Assembly (NCBI GenBank): GCA_015680685.1
Contig: MNCI01024892.1
Location: 958,663 to 1,022,662 of the forward strand
Direction of reading: 5' to 3'
DNA length: 64,000 bases
Origin: Gnetum montanum
Lineage: Eukaryota > Streptophyta > Gnetopsida > Gnetales > Gnetaceae
Both the position numbers and the translations under genes were made by a program. This document shows, piece by piece, positions 33,827 through 46,261 of this stretch (within the stretch, counting starts at the first letter, position 1; every line of letters begins with the position of its first letter). The notes under the pieces were generated by a model, which searched no databases, was not told where the DNA came from, and was given only the letters and a program-made list of their open reading frames with translations.

Positions 33827-36040
33827 ATGTCTTCTTCAAATAGGATCCATAATGCATCATATGATGAGAACACTCGTAGGAGAAATGATAGGATATATAC
33901 TGAAGGAAATTATAGTGAACAACCTCAAATAGGTATTTCCTATGCTCATTTAGACCCTTATTACACTCAAAGACTACATTCAACTGGTGCAAAAAATCCT
34001 AGAGGAGATGGAGTAAATCCTAGATCAAGGAGGGCCTTAAGGCCTATGACCTCCTCTAAACCTAGATAAGATAAATCAAGGGACCATGGGGAGAACTATA
34101 GAATCCATGGCAATTCTTCCAATTCCTCATCTCTTCCTCTTCAATGTCTAGTTCTAATGAAGATGAATGTAGGTATATAGATAGAGCTTCACTATGAGGT
34201 CAAGACAAAGATAGAAATCAAACTTAAGGGAAAAATCAAGGACATCACATTGAGCATAGATCATAATAAAAAAAATAGAAATAGAAATTTTCATCACAAC
34301 ATCTCTAATGACAATGAACCCTTGTTGGCCACTAAGAGCCTAATTTAGATCACAGAGGTAATTAAGATACCTCATAGGCATTACAGCGATAGTTGCTTAC
34401 CCATGCTTGATATAAACAATATTCCTAAATTTGAGGGAGGCTACAATTCAGATCTACAATATCATCTACAAGCCTTCCATGATGCCTGTGTCTCATACAA
34501 CATTGAAAGTGGGTGGTAAAAGCTTAACCTCTTTCCTAGGACATTGATCGATAGAGCCAAAGTGTGGTATAGATCATTGAAACAAAATTTAATCTGACGA
34601 TGGTCCACAATGTTGGAACTCTTTAATGAAAAATCCCAAACCTATGTGAGGGTGTCCAACCTGAGGAGAAAAATCCAAGGATGGAGATAAGAACAACATG
34701 AACCCTTAAACATGGCCTTAGATAGATATTATTCTCTACTAAACAAATTCCCAGGCCATGGTTTCTCTAAGGAAAGGAAAATTTTCCACATAATAGATGG
34801 GCTATGTAATGAAACAAGGGAAACCCTTGGGATGTATGCTACAGGTCAATTATACAACCTATGAACCCATCAGATCTGATAGTTTATCAAGCATGTGGCA
34901 AAAGAAGAAGGAGAGCTATGCAAATGGGAGAATGTAGAGAAAAATAAATGGGACCCAACTCTTCAAAAGAAAATCATTTCATATCTATGATAAGAAGAAA
35001 AAGGTAACTATCATAGAGGAGAGAGTAGTGAAAAACGAATTAATTGATCAAAATAAACAAAGGAAGCATAACCAAGAAATAGCTAGGAACACTTTTTGGC
35101 AAACAAGAAAAATAGTTGAAGGAAGTGAGGCTATAGACTCAACCACAAATGAAGATAATGGATGTGATATCTACATATATGACCATTTGAAGGGCCATTT
35201 CCTAGTCTTGTTGCATCTTCCTGAGTATTCGGTAGGGGGAATTAAATTCAAAGTTTGTACAGAAGCACATGCCTAGGAGATTTCCTTTTCCACAAGGTAA
35301 TTTTAGATAGTTCTGCAACCAACCGTACTATCCTAGTGGGACTTATTACCAACCTCAACACTAGCATCAATCACAGTGCTAACAACTATAGTCATGAGGG
35401 AGGCCACCACCAAACTAGCCCTATCCTTCCTACCAACTGAACCCACATGGATATTATGTTCAACCCCCTATTTCACCAACTAGCTTTACTTCCTTTACTT
35501 TAAATCACTACTACTACGCTCTTGAATATCATTATCCCACAACGTCTTATACGAGATCACCACTTCACACCTCTCACCTTGCATCATATCCTTAATATTC
35601 TCATATTCACCTCCACCATATGTCACCTCCAATAACACATGAAGGTTTAGCATCACAACATCAACAAAAGAATGCCACTTGTGCAATGAACATACACATA
35701 AATGATAATGCTAGTAGATCCCAACGAAAGTCTTAGAAATGTCCCTTCTGGAGGAAAGACTGTAGGCTGAAGCAAAACACTCATGGACCTACTACATCAC
35801 TTGAACTAGCACAAGGCCAAACTTATGCAACAACCTTCCTCAAAAAAAATGATGTCTCCTAATCATACAAAAAAGCCAACAACCATCACCACTCCAACAC
35901 AAGACATAAATAATAAGCCTATCATTGTGGGCTGGAAGAATCCATGCATCACCAATAATGATAAAGGGTGTAATTATGGGCTAGAGGTTCAAAATATTAA
36001 CACAACCCCTATATTGATCCACCATAAAGTTCAAGAGTAA
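33827..36040 (+). pseudogene. gag: Gag polyprotein remnant of element 1
   Basis: ATG at 33827 opens a hydrophilic N-terminus (MSSSNRIHNASYDENTRRR). After a Ser-rich linker the gag core follows: EPLLATKSLI, PKFEGGYNSD, HLQAFHDAC, AKVWYRSLKQN, STMLELFNEKSQTYVRVSNL, EPLNMALDRYYSLL, HIIDGL..ETRETLGMYATG, and VAKEEGELCKWEN. Near 35165-35205 is a knuckle remnant C-D-I-Y-I-Y-D-H-L-K-G with two of the zinc ligands lost. Near 35735 is KCPFWRKDC. Stops and frameshifts after 34070 make it non-functional. The match to the gags of M, 2, B and H defines the family. Confidence 0.88.
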
Positions 36041-37210
36041 GTCTATGAGCAAAAGCTAGTCTACGTAGTAGCCACTAAACCAGAAGATACCTAGTGGCTT
36101 GAAAATGAGAATATAAAACTATTTCAAAGATGCATGAAAGTAACTGATTTGCTTATCAGTTTTGGAATTTTTTGATTCTTCATATGTTTTTCATTTCTTA
36201 ATATCTTTATTTTTTTATATTTTGAATCATTCTCGTATGTTTTATGAATGTATTTTATGTTTTTATTAATAAAATTGCCAAGTCATGATGCAAAAGTCAA
36301 TGCTATGTGTTGGGTTTTTTGTGCTATTCTATCAAGATGATTGGTTAAGTAATTTTGTAAAGTTGTGAGACCACCTCATCCATCCCTCTAGTTCTTTGAA
36401 TAAAAGGTCTTTTTCATGGAAACAATTTGGTTCTTCTTTTATGAAACTAAAATTCATCAATGATCATTATACCTTGAAGAAGGAGGGATGACCAAGTGGG
36501 AATGGCAAAGGGTGTGACCTTAAGGGGACTTGTTGGGTTCTCTTCTTGACTTCCTTCATGTGGTTTATGACTTCTATTGGAACATATCATCACTCCTTTG
36601 TCTACCAATAAAAAGGAAGCTTTGTCTTTGCATGGTGTGGTTTCCATTCAAAATAAAATAAAATAAAATAGAAAAAAAACATAGAAAAAGGAAAGAAAAA
36701 AAGGGGAAAAGACAAAAAGAAGAAAGAAAACAATAAATAATAATTGGAATTCAAATTATATCCCTTAGACATAATAATGTGCTACAAGCATTGGTTATGG
36801 GGATAGAAAGACATGTTACCCATGCGTAAAGACACCCCTCTAACTAAGGTCCTTTCTTCCTTCTCTTTTATTCTCTTTTTGGAGTGATGATTATTTTTTG
36901 TGATGGTTGTGGACTCATGATGTTTGGCAAGAAGGAACACATTAATGCAAGATCATTGTTCATGGTATGGACTTGGTTTAAGCTTGGATAGATAATTATT
37001 TTAATCATTTTAATCACACTTTTCACAAGAACCTATTGTGGACATGGTCAAGTACCTTACATCTTGATCTCTGCAATCCATTCTCATCCCATTATTCACC
37101 TCATTGCTGCATGCGATTATGAGCCTTTTGGTTTTGTATAGTATAGTGCAACATCCCAATCACAACAATTATGTGTTGTTTGGAACAAAGGCATGATCTA
37201 CATTTAACTT
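36041..37210 (+). other. Post-gag non-coding region of element 1
   Basis: T-rich tract at 36150-36260, an A/G-rich run at 36645-36740 and otherwise no coding pattern. Confidence 0.45.
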
Positions 37211-37300
37211 CTAGGGTGTCCACAGACATCTGTAGAAGTAGTTATGCAAGGGAATTATGGCCAGAGCCTGCTTTGGGGAGGACCCACTTGCATAACTTTT
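37211..37300 (+). repeat. Conserved post-gag block (element 1 copy)
   Basis: Contains GCTTTGGGGAGGACCCACTTG and matches the copies in elements M and 2. The purine run TTTGGGGAGGA could act as an internal plus-strand primer. Confidence 0.55.
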
Positions 37301-38257
37301 ATTGATCATGGCTTTGAACTAGCCTTCACATCTTTTAGAACATCAATAATGGTTTCTTTGAATTTATGCATGATTTTGGGACTGCTTCTCATTGTTTCAT
37401 TAAATTTTCCTACTTTTTTATTTCCATATCCATTAATATCTCTTGGTCATTTTCTAAATTAGACCTTTGGTTTCCATTTTTCGAAAGCCTATGTGCTTTT
37501 AGAGTTACACTTATTAGTAATGGAGGCTAGGTATGCCTATTTGAAAATTTTTGAAATTTTTCCAACATTCTATTGTCAAACATCATGGTAACTAATAGTA
37601 ATTGATCATTATAATTTGAATAGCTTGATGATTTTAGTTACATCATAGCCTTGGGAATAGTATGCCATGATCACCTTGTGCTTAAACAAAAACTAAGGGA
37701 TCTGAAAAGGATTAATTATTAAGGAAAATTTACCAAAACTAATGTTGATCCTTTGGTGACTACAGGTGATGCTAAAAGAAATGCCTAAGGGAGAAGGTCT
37801 TTTGCCAGGCACAACAACAAAGAAAAGAGAGGGACAATAGAGGATATGCCCATGGAGAAATACAAGATAATAGTTCAAGCATCATATGTTTGCTAGATCC
37901 ATGGGATGATGAAAAGAAATTTTAGTCCATCCTTCAAGAATGTTCTACATAACTAGAGAAGCATTAACATAACAATCAATGATGGAAGTCTACCACCGCT
38001 AGGAGCAACATGAAGAATCATCTTCAGTGGATTCTTGAAGACCTCTACAAATTTTGTAATCTTCAATGTCTATCTAGTCTTTTTGTCACTCTGTCATTTT
38101 ATCCACATCCACTCAAATAAAATTTTGTAATGCGACACTTAGAGTTAGTCAATAGTTTGCATATCAATCAATAATCCCATACATTCCCAACATTTTGTAA
38201 GGAAATTATTCCTCATTTTTTTTAACTAGGACAAGTTTTCATTCAGTCATGGGGGTA
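37301..38257 (+). other. 3' region of element 1: no internal promoter, downstream gene not recognisable
   Basis: No TATA box or dyad cluster is visible where elements M and 2 have their internal promoter. An acceptor-like GACTACAG followed closely by ATG near 37768 could be a trace of the downstream gene, but the frame shows only weak likeness for some 30 codons and no SPLWPILF or LIRKLC block. The last 90 bp (from AATCCCATACATTCCC) match the end of element 2, including the stem GGAA...TTCC (38201-38212) and the purine tract. Confidence 0.45.
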
Positions 38258-39114
38258 TGATGAGTCATGATTTTCCTGGATTTGATATCAGGTATTTGGT
38301 ATCAAAGCCCTAATATTGGATACTTAATATCAGGCCCCTAGATGCGTTATTGGATATCCAATATCGAGGGGTATGGGTCAGCTTATAAATATAGCGCTTG
38401 GGATCATGGTTTGGGCATTAGTTTTTTATTAGTTTTTGCATAGAGTAATGATGTTCTTGTAGTTTAGTCATTCCAGAGTTAGAATATTTCTAAGTGCTAC
38501 AAAAGGAGTCCAAGTGTAAGTAGAGTTTTATTCGAGCATAGATGTACCTAAGCATAATAGTGTGATAGGAATAAAGACAAGCCCTTTTGATAATCCTTAG
38601 AGCACTGAGAATAGATTAATGTTTTCTTTGATGCATTTATTGCTTATGCACTTTACTTTAATGCACTTTAATTAAGCAATTAATTTTCAATTTTTAATGA
38701 ACATAACCACGACCACTGCAAGCATACATGTAGTGCTTGGTAACCTAGAGATGCTTAACATTTGGTAACCCAAGAGTGCTATATGTGTTCAAGATGTGTC
38801 TATAAAGTGGAAACGAGTACTTGTGTTAGGCTAGCTAGGAAATAGATAAATTAGATCTTAAATTACTCTACCTTTCATTCTTGTTCTAGGTGATTAAACT
38901 TATAAAATATAAAATAATAAAAATCATATGCCTCACTTCAGACTAAATCATGCATGATAAAGCTACCACTAGTCCAAGTGGGAAGATAGAAAATTGTGAT
39001 CAAAGCATAATGATCTAGATGCCACAAACAGTCCCATCCATGGAATTCAACAAGATTGTGTGTGAACACTTGTGATTCGTATGGTTGGATGTAGGGGTAC
39101 CTTGACGTTCATCA
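38258..39114 (+). repeat. 3' LTR of element 1
   Basis: 857 bp, starting TGATGAGTCATGATTT after the purine tract GGGGGTA. TATAAATA is at 38384-38391. Aligns with 32840-33694 at close to 90 percent by eye. No PBS follows. Confidence 0.92.
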
Positions 39115-39119
39115 CCAGG
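39115..39119 (+). repeat. Target site duplication of element 1, right
   Basis: CCAGG, against CCAGT at 32835-32839. Confidence 0.6.
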
Positions 39120-41441
39120 CCATCCCATTTACAACAATTGTGGTGCACAAGGCCATACTAGTGCCTATTACCATTAGACTTGAATATTGAACTTAAGAGT
39201 CACCAAGAATAGTTTTCTTGTAGGAGGACTAGGTCCTCAAGACAACTGGAAATTACAACGAATGGGCATTACCATCATCAACTACCACAAAATAATTCAT
39301 GATTCATCCCCGAAGGATTTACAATAAGGGAGGCCTACTAGAGAACCTCAAAAAGGAAGTTCCTCTAGAGCTTTGAAATTAAGAGAGAGTACATGAGATC
39401 ACACCTTACTTACAAGAGAAGAGGTATATACATCAAGTCTACATCAACCGCATGGTCTCACAAGGAATATTTCATGAATTCAAATATGGTAACAATATCT
39501 TATCTTTGAAAACTAGCCCTACGAGATCAAGCATATGAAACCACTACATAAAACAAGTCCCAAATATCAACTAGTTCTAAATCCCATCTAGAGAACACAT
39601 GTCTCGATATAACCTGCATTATTCTATCAGAAACTAAAGAAGGTATCTATTGGAATGGAGAATGGACCATGCCATATGACTAGAGAGTCACTATGTAATC
39701 GAGTGCTCGGTCATGCTATCCCACTAGAGAGGTTGGGACACTAAAATAATCAACAATACACTAGAGAGATGGGATGATACACCATAGCTCATACAAGCAC
39801 CAAGCCCCTAATCATGAACACACAGGCTCAAGTGTCTTGTAGCACAAAGAGGTCCACCATGTAAGAGAAATCAATGATTGACATAACTATAACACCATTT
39901 GTTCAAGGATGGACCACCATTCTAATGCTTGCTAAAACTACTCCAAAGATCACATCCAATCATGGGAGAAGGAGTGTAGGTGATGATACCTAGAACTCAA
40001 CTTTACCTTGCATCTAGTCATGAAAACAACACATTTGATTTGAATATTTGATCTTCCATTGCAACTCACATGGCCACCATGAACCACCTACTATCAAGAT
40101 TCTAGTGAACATATGTGTTAAATTTTAGGCTACATTCCATCATTAATCACCTGTGAATAATATTTTTGTTAATCAAGAAACCCAAAAAGAATAGTTCCAC
40201 AATTTATCCTATCTAAAGAATGCTCACCAAAGGACATAGCATCAAGGCATGCCAAGATCACTAGAATAAAAAGCATTAGTTTGAGAGCACCACGGGCAAG
40301 AACATTCCCTAGCCTCCATATTCCAACACTTCTTACAAAAATAGGATCTACCATAGGGTATTCAGAAGATCTCTTGTTAGGGAATAGAGGCCATTTTCAA
40401 ACATATAAAGAAGATGCTTCAAGGATAAGTGCAAGGAAATATAGTACATCAAGTTTGGCCTTGTCACAGGGTGTGGCATAGGCCTACAATAATGGGACAA
40501 CTGATTCACCTAGGGAAACAACATCAAGCACATCTATGTACATGATCTGTCACTAAATAAATCATAACATTACAATATTAAATACTTGAGGATAGGAATA
40601 CATTTGATAGGTATAATACATGACATTTTGGAAAGCTACCTAGGCCTAGAAGACTATAGGAAAACTACCCGAGCCCATCCTAAGCTGAATAGTTTAGGCC
40701 ACCAAGAGCAACACCAATGGTACATCATGCTATCCTAAGAAAAACCTATCTTTGTCTCTGCATGTACATGGACAACTATCGCACTACACCCACTTCAAGA
40801 TTGCCATTGAAAGAAAATAAACCAGAACATGAATGCAACAATTGAACAACATAGGACACCATCGTAGAATCTACCACCCTTCATAGTTGGATCTCAAGGC
40901 ATTATTCACTCGTAGACCATCAATATTTACCATGGACAAGGATACTATTCTATGCCATCTACTAACCCAATATACCTAGGGTCTAGGATGAATCACTATC
41001 CCTTGTTAGTGCCTACCTAGCACTATGAGGCAAACAAATCATGATGTACTCACTACTCCACCACAGCAAGGGGATTGATAAATCCACAATCCAATGTAGA
41101 AATTTTGATATGATGCAACCAATTCATGAAGGCCTCAAGAGCACATATCTTCCCCATAAACATAGTGCTCATAGAATCAAATGAGGTCACAAATAGTTGC
41201 ATCTTTGTACCTATGCTACCTGCAAGGCTGAGACAATAGCTTAGAAATAGAGGAGTTAGTAGGAACATGATCAGCACATTAGCCTCATATACAACCATCA
41301 AGCATGATCATACAATAGAGAAATATCAATCTCAAAACACCATAGAGAGCAAGACTCTAGTAACATTCATAGAGATCAATCATGCAAAACATGATGGGTC
41401 AATTAGATACACTCACACAAAATAATTTATCATGAGGTACA

Positions 41442-41486
<45 letters not shown>

Positions 41487-42769
41487 AGAACACTCAAAAT
41501 TCCAAAGATTTACTTACAACAACTATTCCCAACCATTGACACAGGTTCCCACTAAGATTAAAATATTAACAAATTCACAAGAAGCATGAGCACTAGAAAA
41601 TCATTATCTCAACTCAAAACATAAGGAGGGAGACCAAGGTCTATCCAATAATAGGTCTCAACAATGCTCCAATACTTGCTACAAAGAGCAACATCCAAGA
41701 GGATGCGTCCACAAGGAAAGACTCTGATCAAGAGAGGTGAGGTCTCAATAAGAACCATCAAAAGGATGACCTACTCTAGAAGGTCTCTAGAACAAAATGC
41801 CCAAAGAAATATTATCAGTCCAAGAAGTAATGCCACGAAGCCAAAGGTAACACAACTAGCTCAAATAAGAAAACATAATACCCAAATGGTTGAAAACAAG
41901 GGCAACCATACCCAAAGCATAATAGGTTATCAAAACACGGACCACAACAATTTTGTCTTGGGATGGCACACATGGCCTTAAAATGCATCCTTAATAATCC
42001 TAACAATAATTCATCACCTAGTGTAGATAACAAAGCCTTGCATTACGAACAATAGACATGGCAAGAGAGACATACATGTAGAATTTGAAAATATAGCCAA
42101 CGAAAGACACACCTACATAACTATACAAATATACAATCACAAACATAAGCATACAAAGTATACCGACAATAGTATTTATCCACCCAAAACAAGGCTCAGT
42201 AGGAGAGCGCGTCCAAAGGCCCTTCATCCCAAGGTACTTGGGAACCAGGATGTCCAAAATTACAACTCCCACATTGATTATATCTAAGGTAAGTGGGGGT
42301 GCAAGGATACTGCATCTCACACATTTTAATGAATGCCATCTTGATACATGTCATCTAGGTGGAGACCAAAGTAGAGACTAGGTTAATTCATCCTAGATGA
42401 ACCACTAGAGACTAGAGGTGAGAGCTTCTCGAGCAACAACAATTTATAAGTTTTCAATAGAACTATCCTCTACCATACTGACATAAAAATATAAATAGTC
42501 CAACCACAAGTGAATCAATGGAGGAAAAAACCACAATGTAATCATATACATCCTCTTAGTAAGAACAACATATATCAATTTCTCACACCATAGCATCGGC
42601 CCCATAATGAAAAAGCTTAAGAGTCTTACCATAATACAACTCTTCGAAGAATACATGAGGATATGATTCTATATCACCAAGATATATATCCAAAAGGACC
42701 ATAAATATGAAACCTCAATGGTATAACACTACCAAATAATACACACTTATCAAAACATAATACACAAAG
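39120..42769. other. Interior of element X, part 2, non-coding
   Basis: No gag or pol pattern. A hydrophobic minus frame at 42018-42320 and another at 41053-41301 are the longest, without recognisable motifs. A (AG)19 microsatellite lies at 41445-41482. Confidence 0.45.
41445..41482 (+). repeat. (AG)19 microsatellite
   Basis: Nineteen uninterrupted AG units inside element X. Confidence 0.95.
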
Positions 42770-42781
42770 GCTCTGATACCA
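42770..42781 (-). other. Primer binding site of element X (initiator Met tRNA type)
   Basis: The minus strand reads TGGTATCAGAGC, an exact match to the common plant initiator-Met PBS, two bases inside the 5' LTR end. This differs from the tRNA-Asp type of the M/B/1/2/H family. Confidence 0.85.
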
Positions 42782-42783
42782 CC

Positions 42784-43340
42784 TATAATAATGTCACACC
42801 AAAGTTTTTTGGCACTCCAAGAAATTCACTTAGATCAAATGGATCTAGGATGGAAGACCTTCAAAATACACCTCTAAACAAGCAAGAAATCCTTGGAAGG
42901 GAGCAAGCATTACAATAGCTTCTTAACAAGAGGATACACCTTAAGGAGAACCTATAAACTTTGAATGAAGACTTAGCAAACAAGTACATAGACATCATTG
43001 GTGGAAGAGACAATGTATCTACAAGGGGTGCCTCAACCCTAGACCCCTCACAATTTGGTACAAGGCTTAGCATGGGTCTATACTAGAACTATCCAATCCT
43101 ACCTACCTACATATCTATAACCACCATAGAATTAGTGCCATGTAGTTCTCCATGTGAGGGTAGTATGAAGAGGACCTAGAAAGGGCTACAATAGGAGGAA
43201 CTCCTTTTGCTAGCTTGGTACTGCCAAGCCAAGATGGGTTTTCTAATATTTGAGTGCCACTCTAGGGTATCTTAGAGTGTTCCATGGTTCCCAAACCATG
43301 GAGAGAGACCAAGAGAACCTCCATATTTGGAGCTCTCTCA
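42784..43340 (-). repeat. 5' LTR of element X
   Basis: 557 bp, TGAGAGAG at 43340 reading leftward. Aligns with 30704-31283. Its U3 keeps the perfect 8-bp-arm dyad CCATGGTT-CCCA-AACCATGG (about 43281-43300) and an eroded AGCTTGGTACTGCCAAGCC dyad. The TATA position is degraded. Confidence 0.8.
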
Positions 43341-43345
43341 TAAAT
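43341..43345 (+). repeat. Target site duplication of element X, right (TAAAT)
   Basis: Identical to 30699-30703. Confidence 0.75.
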
Positions 43346-44400
43346 AGGCCTACCTTCTTATGAAAATACCTCACCAATGACAAGTCCACTTGCATCCATC
43401 TCCATCTAATTTTTTTTTTGAAAATATGAAATTGCAAGTGATAGTTCCTTGGTAATATTTGCTTTTAGTAAGTAAAAGCTTCAGGTTTTAGCATCCCAAA
43501 TAAAATCTTTATTTTTCTTTAACAAAGCAAACATATGCTAAGAAATATCACTAAAATTTTTTATGAACCTCTAATAAAAACCTACTAAAATAAGAAATAA
43601 TCTTTCTGCACCAAAATTCTTAGAAGTTGGCTAATCTCTAATATCCTTCACCTTGGTATCTTTCATCCAAATTTTATTTTTAGAAACCACATGTCCCAAG
43701 TATGTGATTTTCCTCTTGAAGAAATGGCTTTTCTTCATATTGATCACCAAATGTGCCTTCAACTTTAAGCACACTCCTCTCAAGTGATCAAGATGCTTCT
43801 CCTCATTAAATTTGTATACCAAAATATTTTCAAAAACTATAATACAACACTTACCAATCAAGTCCTTCAATACATCATGCATCACCTTTACGAATGTAGC
43901 AAGTGCATTTGTGAGTGCAAATGGATTGACCGGTCACTCAAACAAACCATCTAGTATTTTGAAAGTTATCTTTCATTCATTAACATGCCTAATTCAAATT
44001 TGATGGTAATCTCTCTTTAAATAAATCTTACTAAAAATCTCCACATTGGTGAGAATGTTAAGGATATCATTCTCCTTAGAATAAGAAACCTGTACCTCAC
44101 TGCTATCCTATTTACTGCTCTAGAATCAATGCACATCCTTCATTCATCATTGTGCTTATTTAGTACAAGTACTACTAGAACTATATAAGATGAAATGGAT
44201 TCTCTCATGAAGCCATTTTCAAGTAACTCCTCTACTTGCCTTTGTAATTCAACCCTTTGATTTGATGCCATATGGTATGGTCTTTCATTTGGAATGGTAG
44301 CATCATGGATGAAATCAATAGGAAGTTGTATAGTCCTCATTGATGGCAATTCATCCAATTTCCCATTGGACAACTTGGTAATTACTCCTTTAAGCCTAGC
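43346..44400 (-). pseudogene. pol: Reverse transcriptase and upstream RNase H of the host gypsy element
   Basis: 44373-44140 reads LDELPSMRTIQLPIDFIHDA, NERPYHMASNQRVELQRQV, EELLENGFMRESISS and L..NKHND, the RT N-terminus (LPP.R...H.I.L..G......YR..P.E...L..Q..ELL..G.I..S.SP). 43885-43631 reads KCCIIVFENILVYKFNEEKH, LDHL, then KSHFFKRKITYLGHVVS. The catalytic FDD is FEN, so the enzyme is dead. Then come LVGFY.RFIKNFSDIS and the RNase H start DASGLVIGEVF near 43375-43397, which stops at the TAAAT duplication and resumes at 30698. Confidence 0.92.
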
Positions 44401-45049
44401 ACATAATTATGGTTAGAAGCAACTATTGATATAACAACAAAACCAAAACTAGTTTCATCATGTAAATGTATTTGTATTTTCTCTCTCCTAGAAGAATTAA
44501 GAAAGCATTTAGTGAGGCTTATTACCTAACTTATTTAGCCATCACAGGAATTAACTCATGGATTTCATTAGGCCTTACTATAATCCATATATTTGTTTCT
44601 CTATCAAATTGAGCATCATTATCAAAATTCCAAGATCTATAAAAAATTACATGACCATAATTAATTTAAAGCACATCACATTTCACATCATCATGAAAAC
44701 TCCCAATTTTAAATTTCAAAACACATTGTTCTCTTACCTCCTCAGAGTAATCCCTAGACAACCAATGTACTTTTAAGGGTTTTGGATTAGGATTAGTTAC
44801 CAAACTTAATCTAGTGATTTCTCTAGATGAAATAAATTTTCTTGGGTTCCCTCATCAATCAAAATATGAATTTATTTCCCACTGAAAAAACATTTAGTCC
44901 TAATCTGAATAACAATTTTCTATCAAGATGGTTTCCTCTATTTACATTCCTTATGAATGCATAATAATTTAATTTAGAAACTTTCTTAATCTTAGAAGCA
45001 TTAGTATTACCTCTCTAAAGACCTTAGCTTAATGTTTGCATCACCTCCA
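44401..45049 (-). pseudogene. Eroded protease/linker region of the host gypsy element
   Basis: Lies between the gag zinc knuckle and RT, where the protease should be. I could not find the D-[ST]-G motif; only short stop-rich frames remain. Confidence 0.35.
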
Positions 45050-46199
45050 TGGTTTCTACATCTTTACCCTTGGCTACCTTTTGAAGTGGGCATTCCTATT
45101 TCTTGTATTCTAATTAATCACATTTGAAGCATTAAATCTTGAATGAGATGTTACCTTGACCCTTGCCTCACTTTTCTTGGTCCTTCTTGGCTTTGTCATT
45201 CTCATGACCCTTAGTCTTCTTATCATGGCTACCATATTTGTCTTCAGATTTGCACTTGGATCCCTCCTCTAACTTGGATCCCTTTTCCTTTCCCTTAAAG
45301 TATTATTTGCCACTATTTCCAAATCCACTTACTTTCTTTTCCAATTTGAATGTCAAATTAGAAGTCTTATTAAGATTTTTTGGCTCATAGAATGGCAACT
45401 CCTATTGATATGCCATTTTTGGATCTCCTAGAAACATTGAAGCTTGTTCGTACTATTTCTAGTTTACTTTAGCTTGATGGAATAGTTTATAAATGTGATG
45501 TAAAAATCCTTGACATCTTTGTCACCTTGACTTAGGAATTTCAACTATATAATGATCTCTTGTCTCTAATGAGACTATTCAAATTTCCTTCTCAACTTGT
45601 ATTTCATTAGTTTTCAATCTCTCATGGGTTAATCATTTTACCTTTCATAAGCTTGGGACTTCTTTTTCCACTAAGTAGAAGTCATACCTTCTAATCTAGA
45701 TTCAACAATAGATATCCTTAAATGATTTGGTACTTCTTCCAACTCAAAATGCTTGTCAAGTACACTTAGCCAACTTGAAAAGCATTGGTGTCATCTACAC
45801 CATTGAAAGTCTATAGTTCTATATACATAAGTATAGCAACAATTCTAAACATTATAGCAAGCCTTGGTTCATCTTCCTCATCTATCGTGTCATGAGAAGA
45901 AAGTGGAGCTGTTGGAATTATGATTTGAGAAAGTGGATTTTCTTTCTTGGTTGATAGATTTCAACACTCTCATAGCTATATTATCCTTGCTCATCATTCC
46001 CTCCACTAGGCTAAGAAACCTCTTCATCACCTAAACACCAATGCTCATCCTCTAAACCTATCTTAATATGGTTGGGGCTTGTATTCCTATCGACCTTAGT
46101 ACTAATCTCATCCAATCGAGCAATCATCAATTGGAAGAAAAACTTCATGCTCTTCATGTCTCTATTTAGGGATTGTACTCGTTTTTTCTTAGGAACCAT
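45050..46199 (-). pseudogene. gag: Gag of the host gypsy element
   Basis: ATG at 46199-46197 opens MVPKKKRVQSLNRDMKSMK, a chromovirus-like gag N-terminus, 50 bp after the PBS. Near 45085-45130 the frame shows C-F-K-C then a Tyr and a Cys spaced as CX2CX4[H]X4C, a zinc knuckle with the His as Tyr and two stops. The middle is broken by frameshifts. Confidence 0.65.
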
Positions 46200-46249
46200 C
46201 TAAATTTAGTAAAATTAATAATTAATTTCCAAGCAATAATTAACCTTAT

Positions 46250-46261
46250 GCTCTAATATTA
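46250..46261 (-). other. Degenerate initiator-Met-type PBS of the host gypsy element
   Basis: Minus strand TAATATTAGAGC, followed by ATAAGG. Nine of twelve bases match TGGTATCAGAGC. A second, poorer candidate lies at 46434-46445. Confidence 0.5.

Larger units (their letters stand above)
32840..39114 (+). mobile_element. Element 1: gag-only Ty3/gypsy-related retrotransposon (TR-GAG-like)
   Basis: 6,275 bp with LTRs of 855 and 857 bp, family termini TGATGAG...CTCATCA, a tRNA-Asp-type PBS, a purine tract ATGGGGGTA before the 3' LTR, and a nearly exact 5-bp target duplication. Inside are gag (33827-36040), a T-rich tract, the conserved post-gag block (37211-37300) and about 950 bp more, but no protease, RT, RNase H or integrase. 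It would depend on a relative such as B or H for reverse transcription and integration. It sits inside element X. Confidence 0.9.
30704..43340 (-). mobile_element. Element X: LTR retrotransposon without recognisable genes, containing element 1
   Basis: Two homologous LTRs (30704-31283 and 42784-43340) in minus orientation flank about 11.5 kb. Removing nested element 1 and its duplication leaves X at about 6.36 kb. It has a PBS (42770-42781), a purine tract (31284-31295) and TAAAT duplications. The interior (31296-32834 and 39120-42769) shows no gag, RT or integrase in either strand, so it looks like a large non-autonomous derivative (LARD type) or a completely eroded element. LTR divergence (about 20 percent by eye) is greater than that of element 1, consistent with the nesting order. 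Confidence 0.75.
28196..46261 (-). mobile_element. Ty3/gypsy gag-pol element (probable chromovirus), host of two levels of nested insertions
   Basis: Reading right to left, the remnant has a PBS-like site (46250-46261), gag (about 45050-46199), RT (43630-44373), RNase H (split), and integrase (split), ending at the palindrome. The PBS TAATATTAGAGC matches 9 of 12 bases of the initiator-Met type TGGTATCAGAGC used by most plant chromoviruses. RNase H is interrupted by element X; the integrase C-terminus is interrupted by an LTR-like insertion. The 3' LTR is missing and no chromodomain is visible, so the lineage call is tentative. Confidence 0.75.

Noticed and set aside
41053-41301. Possible gene in element X
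   Set aside because: An 82-codon frame with no homologue in mind and stop-rich surroundings.
42018-42320. Hydrophobic minus-strand frame inside element X
   Set aside because: Could suggest a membrane protein, but there is no known motif, no neighbour in frame, and no second copy in the window.
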